In this document: one piece after another, positions 11,857 through 23,303 of the stretch
Position numbering within the stretch: the first letter of the stretch is position 1
How the letters are laid out: each line of letters begins with the position of its first letter
Source: Azorinus chamasolen
Lineage: Eukaryota > Mollusca > Bivalvia > Cardiida > Solecurtidae
DNA length: 64,000 nucleotides
Assembly (NCBI GenBank): GCA_963576725.1
Contig: OY755252.1
Coordinates: 22,451,450-22,515,449 of the forward strand
Direction: 5' to 3'
The notes under the pieces: model-generated
The model's database searches: none
The model's input: only the letters and a program-made list of their open reading frames with translations
What the model was told of the DNA's origin: nothing
Program-made: the position numbers and the translations under genes

Positions 11857-12745
11857 TTGTTAGGGCCCAGTCCAACTAGGCTTTATGACCCCTTAAGACC
11901 TGTTTACGATTGCTACCGACCTCTGGTCGCCGATATTCGTACGAAGGTCGCACGACAAGTCACTGTTAATCGCGGGTGGTCTTCAGTAATCGTTGGTAAT
12001 CGTTTCCAATCGTGCGACAAATTTCAGTCGTATTTCAGTCGTAGAGAGGTTGTTGATCATGTACAACAACCTCAGGGCCTAGTCCCACTAGGTCTACGAC
12101 CACTTATGACCTGTTTTCGATTTTTAGCGACCTATTGTCGCCAATATTCGTACGAAGGTCGCACGACAAGTCACTGGTAATCATGGGTGGTCTTCAGTAA
12201 TCGTTGGTAATCGTTTCTTGTCGTGCGACCAATTTTAGTCGCAGAGAGGTTGTTGATCATGCACACCAACCTCCTTACGATCGAACTGGTCGCCGGTATT
12301 CTTTAAGAGGTAAACTTAGAGGGTTTTAGCTAATCGTGCGATCGTCGTACGAAGGTCTCCAACAATCTTTAACTGGTCGTTGGTGATCTTCCCTATAATC
12401 ATACGACTATCAGCGACCTTTCTACAATTACCTACGACTGTCGTGCGACCACCAAGGACTGCCTAAAGATTAACCGCGACTAGGCATAGATCACGGGACC
12501 ACACAACAGGTCGGAGGTGATTGTGGAACCTTCTTACGAATATCATACGAATACCAGTGACTTGACGCACGATCGCCAACAACCTGTCTTACGGTGGTCG
12601 CAGATGGTTCGCAAGTGTGACTGCGAGTCATGTTTTGGAATTTAGTCGCCGACAATCGCAGACGATCGGCGGTTTCACTGGTCTTAGAGGTCGCCAGTGG
12701 TCTTTAACGATCGCAAGCGCTAGTGGGACTGTAGCCTAAGATCAC
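11857..12745. repeat. mosaic of quasi-palindromic repeats, with a 210-bp duplication
   Basis: Two units, about 11867-12060 and 12078-12260, share 'gggccnagtcc', 'attcgtacgaaggtcgcacg', 'tggtcttcagtaatcgttgg' and 'agaggttgttgatcatg'. The following 480 bp is a decayed version of the same vocabulary ('gtcgtacgaaggtc', 'gtcgtgcgacc'). Many words are near self-complementary. The base composition is clearly more GC-rich than the flanks. Reading frames through it are by-products. Confidence 0.65.
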
Positions 12746-12896
12746 CTGATCGTATTTACCATAAACACGCAATCTCTGTTCTTGACTAGTTTGCAAAGAT
12801 GAATTAATCGATTCGACACCATTTTGGTAATGCTAAAATGAACTATTAAAAGAGCAGTTTAATCTGAATCTACATTAGTTGGACCAATTCATTTCA

Positions 12897-13835
12897 TCAT
12901 TTTTTTGTCCGGACGATAACTTCAATATGGCTGATGCCAGTTGGTTGAAACTTCATATATGGAAAGAGCATAATGAAAGAAAGTGTCATGCACAAGGTCC
13001 ATAACTCTGGCTTCACTAATATAGGAGTTATTGCCCCTTGTAAAAAAAAAATCACACTTTTTTTGTCCGGACGACAACTCCTATATGGCTCATGCCATTG
13101 GATTGAAACTTCATATATGGAAAGATCATGACAAGAGGAAGTGTCATGCACAAGGTCCATAACTCTGACTTCACTAATATTGGAGTTATTGCCCTTTGTA
13201 AAAAATATCACAATTTTTTGTCCGGACAATAACTTCAATATGCCTGATGCCAGTTGGTTGAAACTTCATATATGGAAAGAGCATAATGAGAGGAAGTGTC
13301 ATGCACAAGGTCCATAACTCTGGCTTCACTAATATTGGAATTATTGCCCTTTGTAAAAAAAATCACAATTTTTTGTCCGGATGATTACTCCTATGTGACA
13401 CATGCCATTGGAGTGAAACTTCATACATGGAACGATCATGATAAGAGAAAGTGTCATGCATAAGATCCTTAACTCGAGCTTCAATAAATTTAGAGTTATT
13501 GCCCCTTGTACATTTGTTTAATTCTTTCTTGTCCGGACGATAACTCCTACATGGCTCTTGCCATCGTATTGAAACTTCATACATGGAAAGAGCATGATGA
13601 GAGAAAGTGTCATGAACAAGGGCCATAATTCTGGCTTCAATACTTTTGGAGTTATTGCCCTTTGTTACAATTTTTGTCTGATCAATAACTCCTGTTCGAC
13701 TGATGCTATTGGAATGACATTTTATTTTTGGAAAGAGCATGATGACAGTAAGTGTCATGCACAAGGGCCATAAATCTGGTATCAGTATTTTTGGAGTTAT
13801 TAGCTGTTATCATTTTCTTCTTGAAAAATGTAGTG
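12897..13835. repeat. tandem array, about 155-bp unit, six copies
   Basis: The landmark 'gtccgga' recurs at 12907, 13065, 13220, 13375 and 13531, and as 'gtctgatc' at 13676. This gives periods of 158, 155, 155, 156 and 145. Each unit contains 'gaaacttcatatatggaaag', 'agtgtcatgcacaagg', 'ccataactctggcttca' and 'gagttattgccc'. Units diverge toward the high-coordinate end. The minus-strand open frames inside simply read through the repeat. Confidence 0.9.
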
Positions 13836-14507
13836 TGGAAAGCGCATAATGAGGGGAAGTATCATTCATCAAGACCATAACATTTTTAGTGATTTCCCTT
13901 TACATATTGTTTTTATTAGAGGGGAGACATCCGTTTTTGTGACAAAAACCTCTAGTTTCATTGCGGTGTCATTGATATGTATAATACTTTATAAGAGCAT
14001 GACAAGCACAAACCACAAAGTACTCCTAGAGTAAACATAGGCAACTCATATTATCCGAAAGAGTTTGTCAAGGGCTCTTCGGACTACTTGCATGTAATAA
14101 ACATACTTTACAGACAAACAATAAGAGGATACTGCTCTTTTATCCCATCAGGAAACGCTCAAATATACATATAAATTCGTACAGATAAACCAAATTAATA
14201 ACTAGTAAAGTCTAGCAGAACAAGCAACACACAAGACGCAAAAATACCGATACACACGAGCAAACACGTTTTTCTTGTACTCAACGGATGTTGATTAATG
14301 TTAGCACCGCTCCAATCCTGCTCGAGTTATTATTTTGAGTCCAACCTAGGTCAAGGTATTAATAAAAGCGCGTAAAAGGATAACGAGATTAAATCAATAT
14401 CCAAATACGAAATCACATTCATATACAGTATAACCACTATCAGACGAGCTCTTATGCAAGGTCTAATGCTAGGTCCTAATGTCAAGTGGTAGTTAAACAA
14501 ACCATAT
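13836..14507. other. no gene; PLE tail scrap at 14201-14265
   Basis: 'Actagtaaagtctagcaga' followed by 'acacacaagacgcaa' matches the start of the PLE tail (for example 38878-38920) at about 80 percent. The rest is AT-rich DNA without features. Confidence 0.45.
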
Positions 14508-14735
14508 ATTCTGAAATTGGGTGATCCTTCGAAAGATAAAGTAGCAATGGCCAAAGAGAAAATTGCAGACTCGGTTTTATTGAGTCTGTTCATAAGTAGT
14601 AATTAAAAGTGCAACACTACTCACACACCATAGCACCGGCTTAAGCTGTATTCAATTTTCAAAACTTATACCATCAAAACTAATCCCGAAGGACCAGAAA
14701 ATATAACAACAGTGAGAAGGAAGTAAGGCATCACA
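14508..14735 (+). mobile_element. Rep-B copy
   Basis: It starts 'atattctgaaattgggtgat', holds the 'gactcggttttattgagtc' stem and 'tagcaccggctt', and fades at 'gagaaggaagta'. It is slightly 3'-truncated relative to 6019-6260. Confidence 0.7.
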
Positions 14736-14865
14736 CTATTATTGACATTTATATAATAACACATGGGCCGTATTCAACAACCTTCTACGGATTATTTAAG
14801 GATATTACTACTGTTTTTTCCATTAAGCCAATATGGAATTATGTAAACAAGTAATTTTCATCTAG

Positions 14866-14902
14866 CTGAGACGTCGAATACTGCACCTCATCAGGATCCA
14901 AA
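14866..14902. repeat. class-3 hairpin half
   Basis: 'Ctagctgagacgtcga' and 'cctcatcaggatccaa' are the two arms of a degraded palindrome. Related words occur at 15969-16019 and 37030-37075. Confidence 0.35.
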
Positions 14903-14907
14903 ATATG

Positions 14908-15157
14908 TTAACCCTTCACTTGCTATTCGCGTCAATATACCTACCTGTAAATAGTGAAGACCCAGATGAGACAGCTCCTGCAGGAGCTGTCTCATCAGGG
15001 TCTGCACTATTTACAAGTTGATTGTGCAACCAATGCACGCCACAGCAGTGATTGCACAGCGAAATACTTGTACACAGTAACGATATATGTAATTATACAA
15101 CAGGGCATGGGTAAAGAAGGAGAAATGTATTTTAAAATTCAGCAAGCGAAGGGTTAA
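14908..15157. mobile_element. TTAA-ended hairpin MITE, family 1
   Basis: The ends are 'ttaacccttcacttgct' (14908-14924) and its near-perfect inverse 'agcaagcgaagggttaa' (15141-15157; 16 of 17 match). The internal 68-bp palindrome at 14947-15014 has core AGCTCC-TGCA-GGAGCT, and the 34-bp arms differ at two positions. TTAA followed by CCCT is the terminal pattern of piggyBac-superfamily elements, so I infer a piggyBac-type non-autonomous element. There is no coding capacity. Confidence 0.75.
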
Positions 15158-16204
15158 TAAGATGTTGAACGAAGAAACCTGTAGCAGACTAATATTTGAT
15201 ACCAAAAGAGTTAAATATTAGCAAGAATACAATGTCATATTAACTGAGTATAACTGGGAATGTCGTGTTGCATGTATCATTTATGTTACTTGAAATTAGC
15301 TCCGCACCTCTTAATCCGCACCTGTTTTCCACACCAGTTATTAATACACGTATGTCATTCACTTATGTTAAAAAATGTAACCTGTGTGTTTAACAGTTTG
15401 GATCGTAATGTGACTCGACTATGTCAAATATTCTGAAAATGTCAAGTTGACACCTGTTATGATAAATTCCTTCCCCATTAATCTTTGACTTAGATAAGAA
15501 GTTTATTTATGGGTACGTGTCGTGTATTGTATTTACTTAATACTGCATTGTGTCTGTTTTATAGAAATACTATTTTTAGAACAACTTGAATAGTCGGATT
15601 GTTAGGCGCAGGTTTATTGGCTAAGTTTCAATCTGTCTTTTCGTTGTCAAAATCATGGTCAAGTGGTATAAACTAAGCGGTTTTAAATGTCCAGTTGAAG
15701 GATGTAAAGGGTAACGTCTTTTTCTATAACTTTATATATGGTAAGATTTTCATTTTTGTATACGTCTGATTTAACCAAACAATGTCTAAAGAAATCGCAG
15801 CAGTAACATAACAATTGTTGCAGACGGCATTTGATCAGAGTGCAGATGGTTAAATACATGCGAAGTGAACGGTGTTTGTTTATTATAGTTTGAAATGCAG
15901 TTGATACTTAAGAAACGTTAAACTGTTTCACTGCCAATGCCGTATATGTGACTACCTATGCAAACGGTTTCGATCCAGATGTGACGCCGAGTAACACAGC
16001 GTCTCATTAGGTTTCAAATATTTCATTACTGTGGTAATGTTTGTATCATGTGTATCTAGTAATTAAAGGTACAGATATTATTTGTTCTCTGTTGTTCAAT
16101 TGATATAGTACTGACATAACCGCCTAGATACTTATGAATCAAAATGTATATACAGTTGAGTTAGAAGCCATCTCTATTGAGTTGTACTATACAGAAGTAT
16201 GCCT
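15158..16204. other. no recognisable gene
   Basis: A class-3 hairpin lies at about 15969-16019 ('gtgacgccgagtaaca' with 'cagcgtctcattagg'). A 19-codon frame at 15654 contains a Cys-x4-Cys pair but ends in a stop without a donor site. Confidence 0.35.
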
Positions 16205-16425
16205 AGCATTAGTAAGTCTCTTTGTGTGTCTCACCCTGTATATATATATCTCTCTCTGTGTCTATCTGTTTATCTGTATGTGTCTATCCTATGTGTCTGC
16301 CTGTCTCTGTATCTCTCTGATCCCCTGTAACTCTTTTTTCTCTCTCTCAACCTCTCCGTTTTCTCTATCTGTCTCTCTGTCTCTGTTCTGTACATGTCTC
16401 TCTGCCTCTGTTTCTTCCTATATGT
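16205..16425. repeat. TCTC/TCTG microsatellite
   Basis: Imperfect pyrimidine-rich tetranucleotide repeats on the plus strand. The 97-codon open frame across it is low-complexity (Leu/Ser/Cys). Confidence 0.75.
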
Positions 16426-17269
16426 AATTATTATACATTGAAGAACCATTCTCTCATTCCCTGACTTTGCTTTTTCTATGTGCCTCTCTTATATTTAGCC
16501 ATATATGCCACACGAATATACAGGCTGTATACCTCTCTCATTCCTGTATCTTCAATGATAGTTTAATTTCATCTAAATCATGTATTTAATACTCAACAAA
16601 TGCTATTCCCGGTTTTACGAAAAGGCTCAAATAACTGGCTTATAGCAGAAATATACAATGTCTAATTTGAACAAGTGGACCAGCTTATCTTAACCCGTTA
16701 CTCCTGTTAAAAACTCGTCTGAGCTGAGCGAAATTTGTATTAACGCTGCAAATCTGTGTAGCTTAAACGATATAAGCGGCGTTTTGTGGCATACTCTTCA
16801 CTTCCAAGGTATAAAGTTTAAAACGTGCCTGAAAAGCGTTAAATATTGCAGTGTTAACTGCAATATGGATAAGCAAATGATCCGCAAAGTCGACAGAAGC
16901 TGACAAAATAGCCATTGTCAAGCTGATAATAGACAGAGAGAGGTGGCACCGTTTCAAACATTCAGAGAGAGACGCCGTTCGGCACGAGAGAAAAGGAAAA
17001 CACCTGGCCAAGTATCGCAGAAGAATAGAATGTGTAAGTGTTATTGTCGATTGTTTATGGTATGTAGTTATTTTATTAAACCTTGTGCAGGTTAAAAATA
17101 TAAAAATTGGTAAAGCAGACATCGATAGGTAGATAATACAAACAGAATACTATATATCTGCGCTTATATCAGAATTATTTCCATTGAATAATTAAATCAG
17201 AGGTAGTTTCGTTTTCTCTGACGATTATCTCAGCATAAACTAATGTTGCTTTTCTTTATCTTAGCAAAT
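16426..17269. other. no recognised gene; one 119-codon minus-strand frame
   Basis: A minus-strand open frame at 16763-17122 is one of the longest non-repetitive frames in the window. It shows no known domain, signal peptide or splice structure, and its product is unremarkable in composition. I do not call it a gene. Confidence 0.3.
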
Positions 17270-18665
17270 GGAAAAGTAGTAAAGTCAAGCAGGCAAAGCC
17301 ACATACAAGACGCAACCACAACCAAAACACCGGTAGACAGCATGACACACATACACACACAACCACACACCCAAACGCACACTCACACACAAGATGAACA
17401 TAGAAAACACCAACAGAGACACAATAACCAGAGACAAACACTCCACACATGAACAAAATCACAAGCACAAAGACGCAAGGCAAACAAAAGGAAGGGTGAC
17501 AAAGAGAGTACCGGTCATTAGCAAAAACACCACTGTGGGTTTAAACCGGTTTACGGACGTCCTAACCTCACACTTCTCTCAAAGTCACCCTAGCTTTACA
17601 AATAGTGTAAATAAAGGTATCCCCGTCGGACTTTATCAGTTTATCAGTTATAACTAAATTACGACTGATAAAATCTTCAAGCAAAGAACAGGGGCGGGCA
17701 TACCAAATAAGTTGAGAAATATAAACCCCATAAGATGTAGAACGGGGCACATCTCCATCTAGAAAAGGATAACAATTTTAAACTAAATGTTCTCTTTTAT
17801 CGTATATTTTGGACCAAACTTTATCATTTGTAATTGAAAGATTCAAATCTAAAAAGAAGCTATAATGTCAGATTGATTCGCTTTGTTTATAGACAGTTCT
17901 TTTGGGTAAATTGAAGAAATCATAGTTTCAAAATAAGGATTATCTAAATTCAAAATATGGTCTAAATACCTTGGAGTTTTATTAAAAGCATAAACATTAT
18001 CGGTCTATGTATCAGGTTTTAAGCTAAGCATAAAAGCCCTCTCATAGCAATACAAAAACAAATCTGCAACAAGAGGGGCACAATTTGTACCCATGGGTAT
18101 ACCAACAACTTGACGATATATAGTACCCCATAACGCACAAATATATTATCTAAAAGAAAGGTAAGAGATCTACAAACATCAAGGCAAGTCCACACTGTGT
18201 AATGTTCAACTTCTGAATTCGAAAAGAATGAACGTTGAACATTACAAGCAATGAACATTTTGTTTTCTCTGGCAAAGGTTTTTTTCTATTAATTTAATCA
18301 GTTTATCCTTTATAAGATGGTGAGGTAGAGTAGTAAAGAGTGTAGAGAAATCATAAGAGCTCGGTGAAGAAATGTTATACTGTTCATTTTCAAGTTTCGT
18401 TAAAACATCATTTGAATTTTTTATGGACCACAAAACATTAATACCAGAATTTTCATGTATTTTATCACAGTAACGTTTTACATGTTCTTTGATCGTAGTA
18501 AGACAGGACGTTAAAAGTTTAGATATTTTAGTAGTGGTACAGCAGCTAGAGTTGGGAATAAAACGCACCTTATAAGTTTTAGTATGTAGTTTCGGAATAC
18601 AGTACAAAGTAGAAAGTTTATAATGTTTTATTGTAGGACCAGACTTAAAATTATTGCACATTTTT
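17270..18665 (-). pseudogene. Penelope-like element with degraded reverse transcriptase
   Basis: This is the best PLE copy here. Reading down the minus strand from 18661: LYCIPKLHTKTYKVRFIPNS, then LLTSCLTTIKEHVKRYCDK, then YDFSTLFTTLPHHLIKDKL (RT motif A region, about 18300-18370). WTCLDVCRSLTFLLDNIFVR follows after a frameshift (about 18140-18210). A frameshifted motif B region with a Val-Gly-Ile-Pro-Met-Gly-Thr-type core lies near 18090. The catalytic motif C region reads RYLDHILNLDNPYF (about 17937-17978), where the second Asp of YxDD has become His. Then come FLDLNLSIT and PRSTSYGVYISQLIW (about 17705-17750). The 3' tail continues to 17270. Frameshifts and the missing Asp make it inactive. 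The 5' end is truncated at about 18665. Confidence 0.8.
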
Positions 18666-18898
18666 ACCTCTAAGTCAGACCTCTAATCCGGACCCCTCTC
18701 CTGCTAGACACAATCATACATTTGCATTGCATACAATATAGATCAATACCAAACACATATCTGTCGTAGAGTCTTGTCATATAATGCACACGATCAGTGT
18801 ATAACGTATCTTTGATATTCGTTTTCAAACAGCACTGACTCTGCTACGTGGGCTGTTTTGTTTAGAGATGCCGTTTGAACCACAATATGTTATATTAC

Positions 18899-19030
18899 AT
18901 ATTGTCACAGGATTCAAACGTTGGCGAAACGTAACAAAGCATGTGCTGTTTCATGAGTGATTGAGCTACGTAATATGAAGTACAATGTGAAGTAGCTGGA
19001 TCAAACACATTGAATAAGTGACCGGGAAAT
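18899..19030. repeat. dispersed repeat R2, copy 2
   Basis: Direct-orientation match to 9085-9217, including 'gcatgtgctgtttcatga' and 'tcaaacacattgaataagtg'. Confidence 0.6.
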
Positions 19031-19049
19031 TTTGTTCGACGAAGTTAAG

Positions 19050-19460
19050 ATATCGTTTTTGCTAAACATTTGTATGTCTGGATATTTTCATATTTCGGAT
19101 TGATTGCTAGGTGTTTCGAAAGTATTGTTGGCAATGTAAACACATGGTATGCTCTAATTGGTCGAAACTCAGATATTGTTCAATATTGCTGCAAACTGGT
19201 ATGTAGGAATATTGGGTACCTTGACCTTTGTCTTGTGTATTTCGGAGGATTTGATTGCCATGATACCGGAGCGATGGCAATTTAGCTAATATTCAGTTTT
19301 GTTAAAGATTGTTATGTAGTGGTATTTGAGTACCACCAAACTTAATAACAGGTGTTTCAAAATACTGCTTGTCATGGTAACCTGATGATTGCTTGTGATT
19401 GTCGAAAATTAGATATTGTCTGATTTTGCTAATTTATACCGGTTTTTGTTCTTTTTGGGG
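19050..19460. repeat. degenerate tandem pair, about 240-bp spacing
   Basis: The block 'aggtgtttcgaaagtattg', with 'gtcgaaactcagatattg' downstream, recurs about 240 bp later as 'aggtgtttcaaaatactg' and 'gtcgaaaattagatattg'. The unit is not otherwise seen in the window. Confidence 0.5.
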
Positions 19461-20415
19461 ATATACTGTAAGGGAATCCGTTACCGTTACATTTAGTGTT
19501 AACTCTTGAATTATATTGCCATCTATATATGTTTATACCAGACAGGAAAAACAGGAAAATAAAGAAACCTACAAGAAAATAGTGCAGACCCAGTTTGAAC
19601 AATTCTTGGTGCATTATATGGGATAATTTTTCAATTGATTTACGTGAATTTTCAGTGATGCCGAATAATGTGAATGAGACAAAGGACTCTACAACTTTCA
19701 TGAATGGATATGAAACTCGGTAAATAAATTAATATTATATGTGTTAAAGCAGGAATAAACTATATGTGAAATAGAATGTTTTCATTTAATCATGTTCAGA
19801 TTTTCACTGGTAATATGGCTACATGCCATTTGCCTGCAAGTAGTAAACAGCCCAGTCATATTACGTTTTACATCAAACACGACTTCCCGCCCTTGGTGTA
19901 AAGTGTTTGCAACTGTGTTTGTTATATTGTGTTAAACAATGATATTTTGTGTTAATTGTTGATAGAGAAACTCTTATGGTTACTGCAACAATGATTGCGA
20001 TTGCGAGTATAAGTAAATCTGTTAATAAGTACCTTATATTATAAAAATAACTACATACTAATGAATTGTGCTATTCTTTTAAGCACATCTAACTAGACAA
20101 GTGTCTAAAATCTATGCAGTATGTGTATACTCTGTTTGAATAATATATAGATGTATTATTTATATATTGAAGTCATGCGATTATTTCAAGCCTGTTTAAG
20201 GCAAGGCACATAACTCGTGTCAGTATGTTTGTCTTCAAAGCATATTGGATGATTCTGTTATAGATCGGGGTCTATTAAAATGTAGTTGTCACAAAACTTT
20301 ATTGGAATGATTTTAAAGAAACACGGGTGATGGCTTAAGTCTCTCTCTGCGTGAATGGGGCATGAATAATATTTTTGAACTTTTCAATTACTGATCATGA
20401 ACAGACTCAATTAAT
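19461..20415. other. no recognisable gene
   Basis: AT-rich DNA; the short minus-strand open frame at 19429-19701 is unrecognised. Confidence 0.35.
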
Positions 20416-21190
20416 GGAAAAGTAGTAAAGTCAAGCAGGCAAAGCCACAAACAAGACGCAACCACCACCAAAACAACGATAGACAGCATGACACACATAC
20501 ACACACACACACACAACCACACACCCAAACGCACACTCACACACGAGATGAACACAGAAAACACCAAACGACACACAAGAACCAGAGACAAACGTTCCAC
20601 ACATGAACAAAATCACAAGCACAAAGACGCAAAGCAAACAAAAGGAAGGGTGACAAAGAGAGTACCGCCTTGGCACGGTCAGTAGCAAAAACACCACTGG
20701 GGGTTTAAACCGGTTTACGGACGTCCTAACCTCACACTTCTCTCAAAGTCACCCTAGCTTTACAAATAGTGTAAATAAAGGTATCCCCGCTGGACTTACC
20801 CACAACATAGACGACGGTGAACACAGGACAACATGTAAAACATAGCATAATAACTGTGACAATCCGTCAAATATGTACTCAATGACTTTGCTGAAGTCAG
20901 AGCACCTGCAGGTAAGCCGTTAAGGGCACGACATGGAAAAGGTAATACATGAGTCTGGTAAGCTCATCCTGTATCCAAGTTTAAGAGTATACCATCATAG
21001 AGTACTACCCTCGGCCTGTCATCGCGCAAGCAAATAGGGAAGCGTAGCTACCGACTGTAAAAGGGTCGATAACCAAACATGCAGTGCGTTGCAATATAAT
21101 AGGATCATAACCTTTCTTTTTAAATGTTTTAATGCGTTTAATAAACAAATCATGAAAATGGATATGACCCCGAATTTTCCTCAGTTTGTA
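20416..21190 (-). repeat. PLE 3' tail, subfamily 1, long copy
   Basis: It begins 'ggaaaagtagtaaagtcaag', followed by a CA-rich stretch, 'agtaccgccttggcacggtc', 'tttacggacgtcctaacc', 'caaagtcaccctagcttt' and 'tgacaatccgtcaaatatg'. It reaches the extreme C-terminal coding edge near 21170-21190, where a Rep-B copy abuts. It is nearly identical to 39496-40110 over about 600 bp, so these two are among the youngest PLE copies here. Confidence 0.75.
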
Positions 21191-21275
21191 GTGTGCAATT
21201 GCCTCTTTTGCATTGCTGATTTTGCCTGCGAAGGATCTCCTACTTTCAGAACTTATGAACTCAGCTGGTGTTAAA
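21191..21275 (-). mobile_element. Rep-B, truncated copy
   Basis: Reverse complement of the first third of Rep-B: 'ttgcattgctgattttgcct', 'gcgaaggatctcctactttc', 'agaactt'. Confidence 0.55.
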
Positions 21276-21279
21276 TGTG

Positions 21280-21512
21280 GCGGCCGTAATAAGTCGCCCT
21301 TACTTCATTATCAGTGCTGTTGTATTTTCAGGTCCTTGGGGATCATGTTACGATGTAATTAGTTTTGAAATTGAATACCGCTTAATCCGGTGGAAGGGGG
21401 TTTGGGTTGTGTTGCATTTGTCATAACTGCTCAATGACAGACTCAATAACTCCGAGTCTGTAATCTTCTCATTTTGCATTGCTGTTTTTGCATGCGAAAA
21501 AACTCCTACACT
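21280..21512 (-). mobile_element. Rep-B, near-full-length copy
   Basis: It begins 'cggccgtaataagtcgccc' (end of Rep-B) and runs to 'actcctacactcagaatc' (start of Rep-B). It holds the complementary 'gactcaataactccgagtc' stem. Confidence 0.65.
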
Positions 21513-21610
21513 CAGAATCTTTGTCACAGGTCATAGGCAATATGCCCTGTTTCAGGTAGCAGAATATGTACTGGAGTATTGCATAACAACAATATGAATG
21601 AATGAGATAT

Positions 21611-21824
21611 TTAACCCTTACAACGCTGAATTTTCAAATGGAATATTCCAAAATTCAAATAGGTCAATCTTATGGTGAATATTTAGGGATTTTTTCTAAA
21701 GAAAAGTGTAACACGACAAACAGTGCAGACCCTGATGAGAGGGCTCCTCTAGGAGCCCTCTCATCTGGGTCTACACTGTTTGCAAAGGACATTAATGACT
21801 CGGGTCCCGCACTGTAAGGGTTAA
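21611..21824. mobile_element. TTAA-ended hairpin MITE, family 1
   Basis: The ends 'ttaacccttaca' (21611) and 'tgtaagggttaa' (ending 21824) are inverted repeats. A 66-bp palindrome at 21717-21782 has core GGGCTCC-TCTA-GGAGCCC, and the arms match at nearly every position. Same family as 14908-15157, but with different, still self-complementary arm sequence. Confidence 0.8.
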
Positions 21825-21865
21825 TATGTGAAACATGTGCATGTGTTTTGGGATTTGTCATACAG

Positions 21866-22002
21866 AATAACCTGTCACTGACGGATATGTTAAAGTTTAT
21901 CCGGTGAGGGTGGAAAATCGAAGGGCGATCTTTGGCGACCCCTTCGATGTTCGTCCCGCACCGGATAAACTTTAACATATCGCGTCAAGTGACATGTTAT
22001 TC
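21866..22002. mobile_element. fold-back MITE with long arms
   Basis: The left arm has 'agaataacctgtcactgacg' followed by 'gatatgttaaagtttatccg'. The right arm has 'cggataaactttaacatatc' followed by 'aagtgacatgttattct'. The 20-bp block around 'gatatgttaaagtttatccg' is perfectly inverted. The total span is about 137 bp with a 'gatctttggc' loop region. It is distinct from families 1 and 2. Confidence 0.7.
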
Positions 22003-22034
22003 TACTTATCCTGTCAACAATTTACAGTTATGTA

Positions 22035-22320
22035 GGTGGCGGTGGTCTAGTGGTAACGCGCTTGACTATCAGTCCGGAGGTCCGGAGTTCAAATCCCGGT
22101 CCCACCCGGAAATTTCAGAGACGCTTTTCCCTGACTCCCACCCGCACATCCTCTCCACCCTGGGGTTAAAATGGGTACCTGTGAGGGTCACTCGTCGGTA
22201 CTGTGGCTGAATGATTGCGCCATATGTTAGCAGTCATTACTCAATGACCAGGGGAGTAAATGTACAGTCGGCTGAGCTGTCATTCGGACTGAAATTAGAC
22301 TATAACTAGGTACTTTACTT
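22035..22320 (+). mobile_element. tRNA-derived SINE
   Basis: The head reads 'ggtggtctagtggtaacgcg' (A-box region) and 'gagttcaaatcccgg' (B box), an almost tRNA-like 70 bp. The common body follows: 'actcccacccgcaca', 'ggttaaaatgggtacctg', 'catatgttagcagtca', 'agtaaatgtacagtcgg', ending 'actataactaggtac'. It is closest to 51922-52198. Confidence 0.8.
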
Positions 22321-23024
22321 TTTTACTTTTATGTTAGCAGAACATAGGTGAGACGATCAGAGGTCATCTTTTCTGGCGAAAACAAACTGTATCACACAAA
22401 CGCATTTTGGAGTTACACAGCATTCGTGGACGTAAGATCTGCTTTTTTAACAGGAACTTTGCCTTGTGGTGCAATTAACTGTGTTAAACCTAAACTTTGG
22501 ATTTGTAACTGTTGGAATTGGAATTCGTGTCGACATGGAAAACATCGGTGGGTGGGGTAACACGTGCTTGTTGAGATTCAAAAAGCAGTTCAAAAGTGCC
22601 GAGGACGTCGGATTAAGATGTTTTGCTGATAAGTGGCAAGTAATAAGACTCTCTCTCTATCTCTCTCTTCCCTTCTTTCTTTATTGAAGGAGAAAACCCG
22701 GAAAATTCCTTTTACCCTGCTTTCTGTTTCAGTGTCTATTTGTCTGCCTACCAAATGGTGATATAATCTACTATTCTATCCTCAAAAACAGACGCACCAC
22801 AACCCGTCACGATTTGAAAGGGTATCAAAATTCAACTGAAAATTATTTTCATGTCTGTATTCTTATCAATCAATAACAAACGTCCATATTAAAATGCCCT
22901 TTAAACATTTTCCTCCGCATAAGCGCCATAGACGTCTTGAACAATTATGCATAAGCACCACAAATGAATATTTGTTGACCAATGCTGTTGAATATTAATG
23001 ACAGAATAAAGAAAGATGAAAGTA
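22321..23024. other. weak exon-like open frames, otherwise nothing
   Basis: A frame across 22466-22640 could end at a 'gtaata' donor (about 22639) just before a pyrimidine-rich stretch. The predicted peptide is unrecognised and the start is unsupported. I list it only as a weak possibility. Confidence 0.2.
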
Positions 23025-23269
23025 AATTCTGAAGGGTGGTGATCCCCCGAAAGCAAAAATTGCAACACAAAAAGAGAAAATTGCAGACTCGGTTTTATTG
23101 AGTCTGTTCATGAGCAGTAATTGAAAGTGCAACACTGCTCACGCCCCCTAGCACCGGCTTAAGCGGTATTCAATTTTCAGAACAAGAAGTACTGAAATCC
23201 ATGATCTCGAAGGATCAGAAGGTATAACAACACTGAGAATGAAGTACGGGGAGACGTTTTACGGCCGCC
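23025..23269 (+). mobile_element. Rep-B, full-length copy
   Basis: It runs 'attctgaagggtggtgatcc' to 'acgttttacggccgcc', with all internal landmarks including 'gactcggttttattgagtc' and 'tagcaccggcttaagcggt'. Confidence 0.75.
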
Positions 23270-23303
23270 ACACAAGCACTTAACACCTGCTGTTGTGAAT
23301 ATT

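Noticed and set aside
12897..13835. CRISPR-like array
   Set aside because: Direct repeats of about 155 bp with no short-repeat/unique-spacer alternation; the genome is eukaryotic.
15654..15713. Short zinc-finger-like exon (Cys-x4-Cys)
   Set aside because: Ends in an in-frame stop without His ligands or a donor site.
16763..17122. 119-codon minus-strand gene
   Set aside because: No domain, no splice context, no conservation evidence; length is within chance for this much sequence.
21717..21782. Hammerhead ribozyme (CTGATGAG word), as known in some Penelope-like elements
   Set aside because: The required CGAAA segment after stem II is missing here and at the other CTGATGAG occurrences I inspected.
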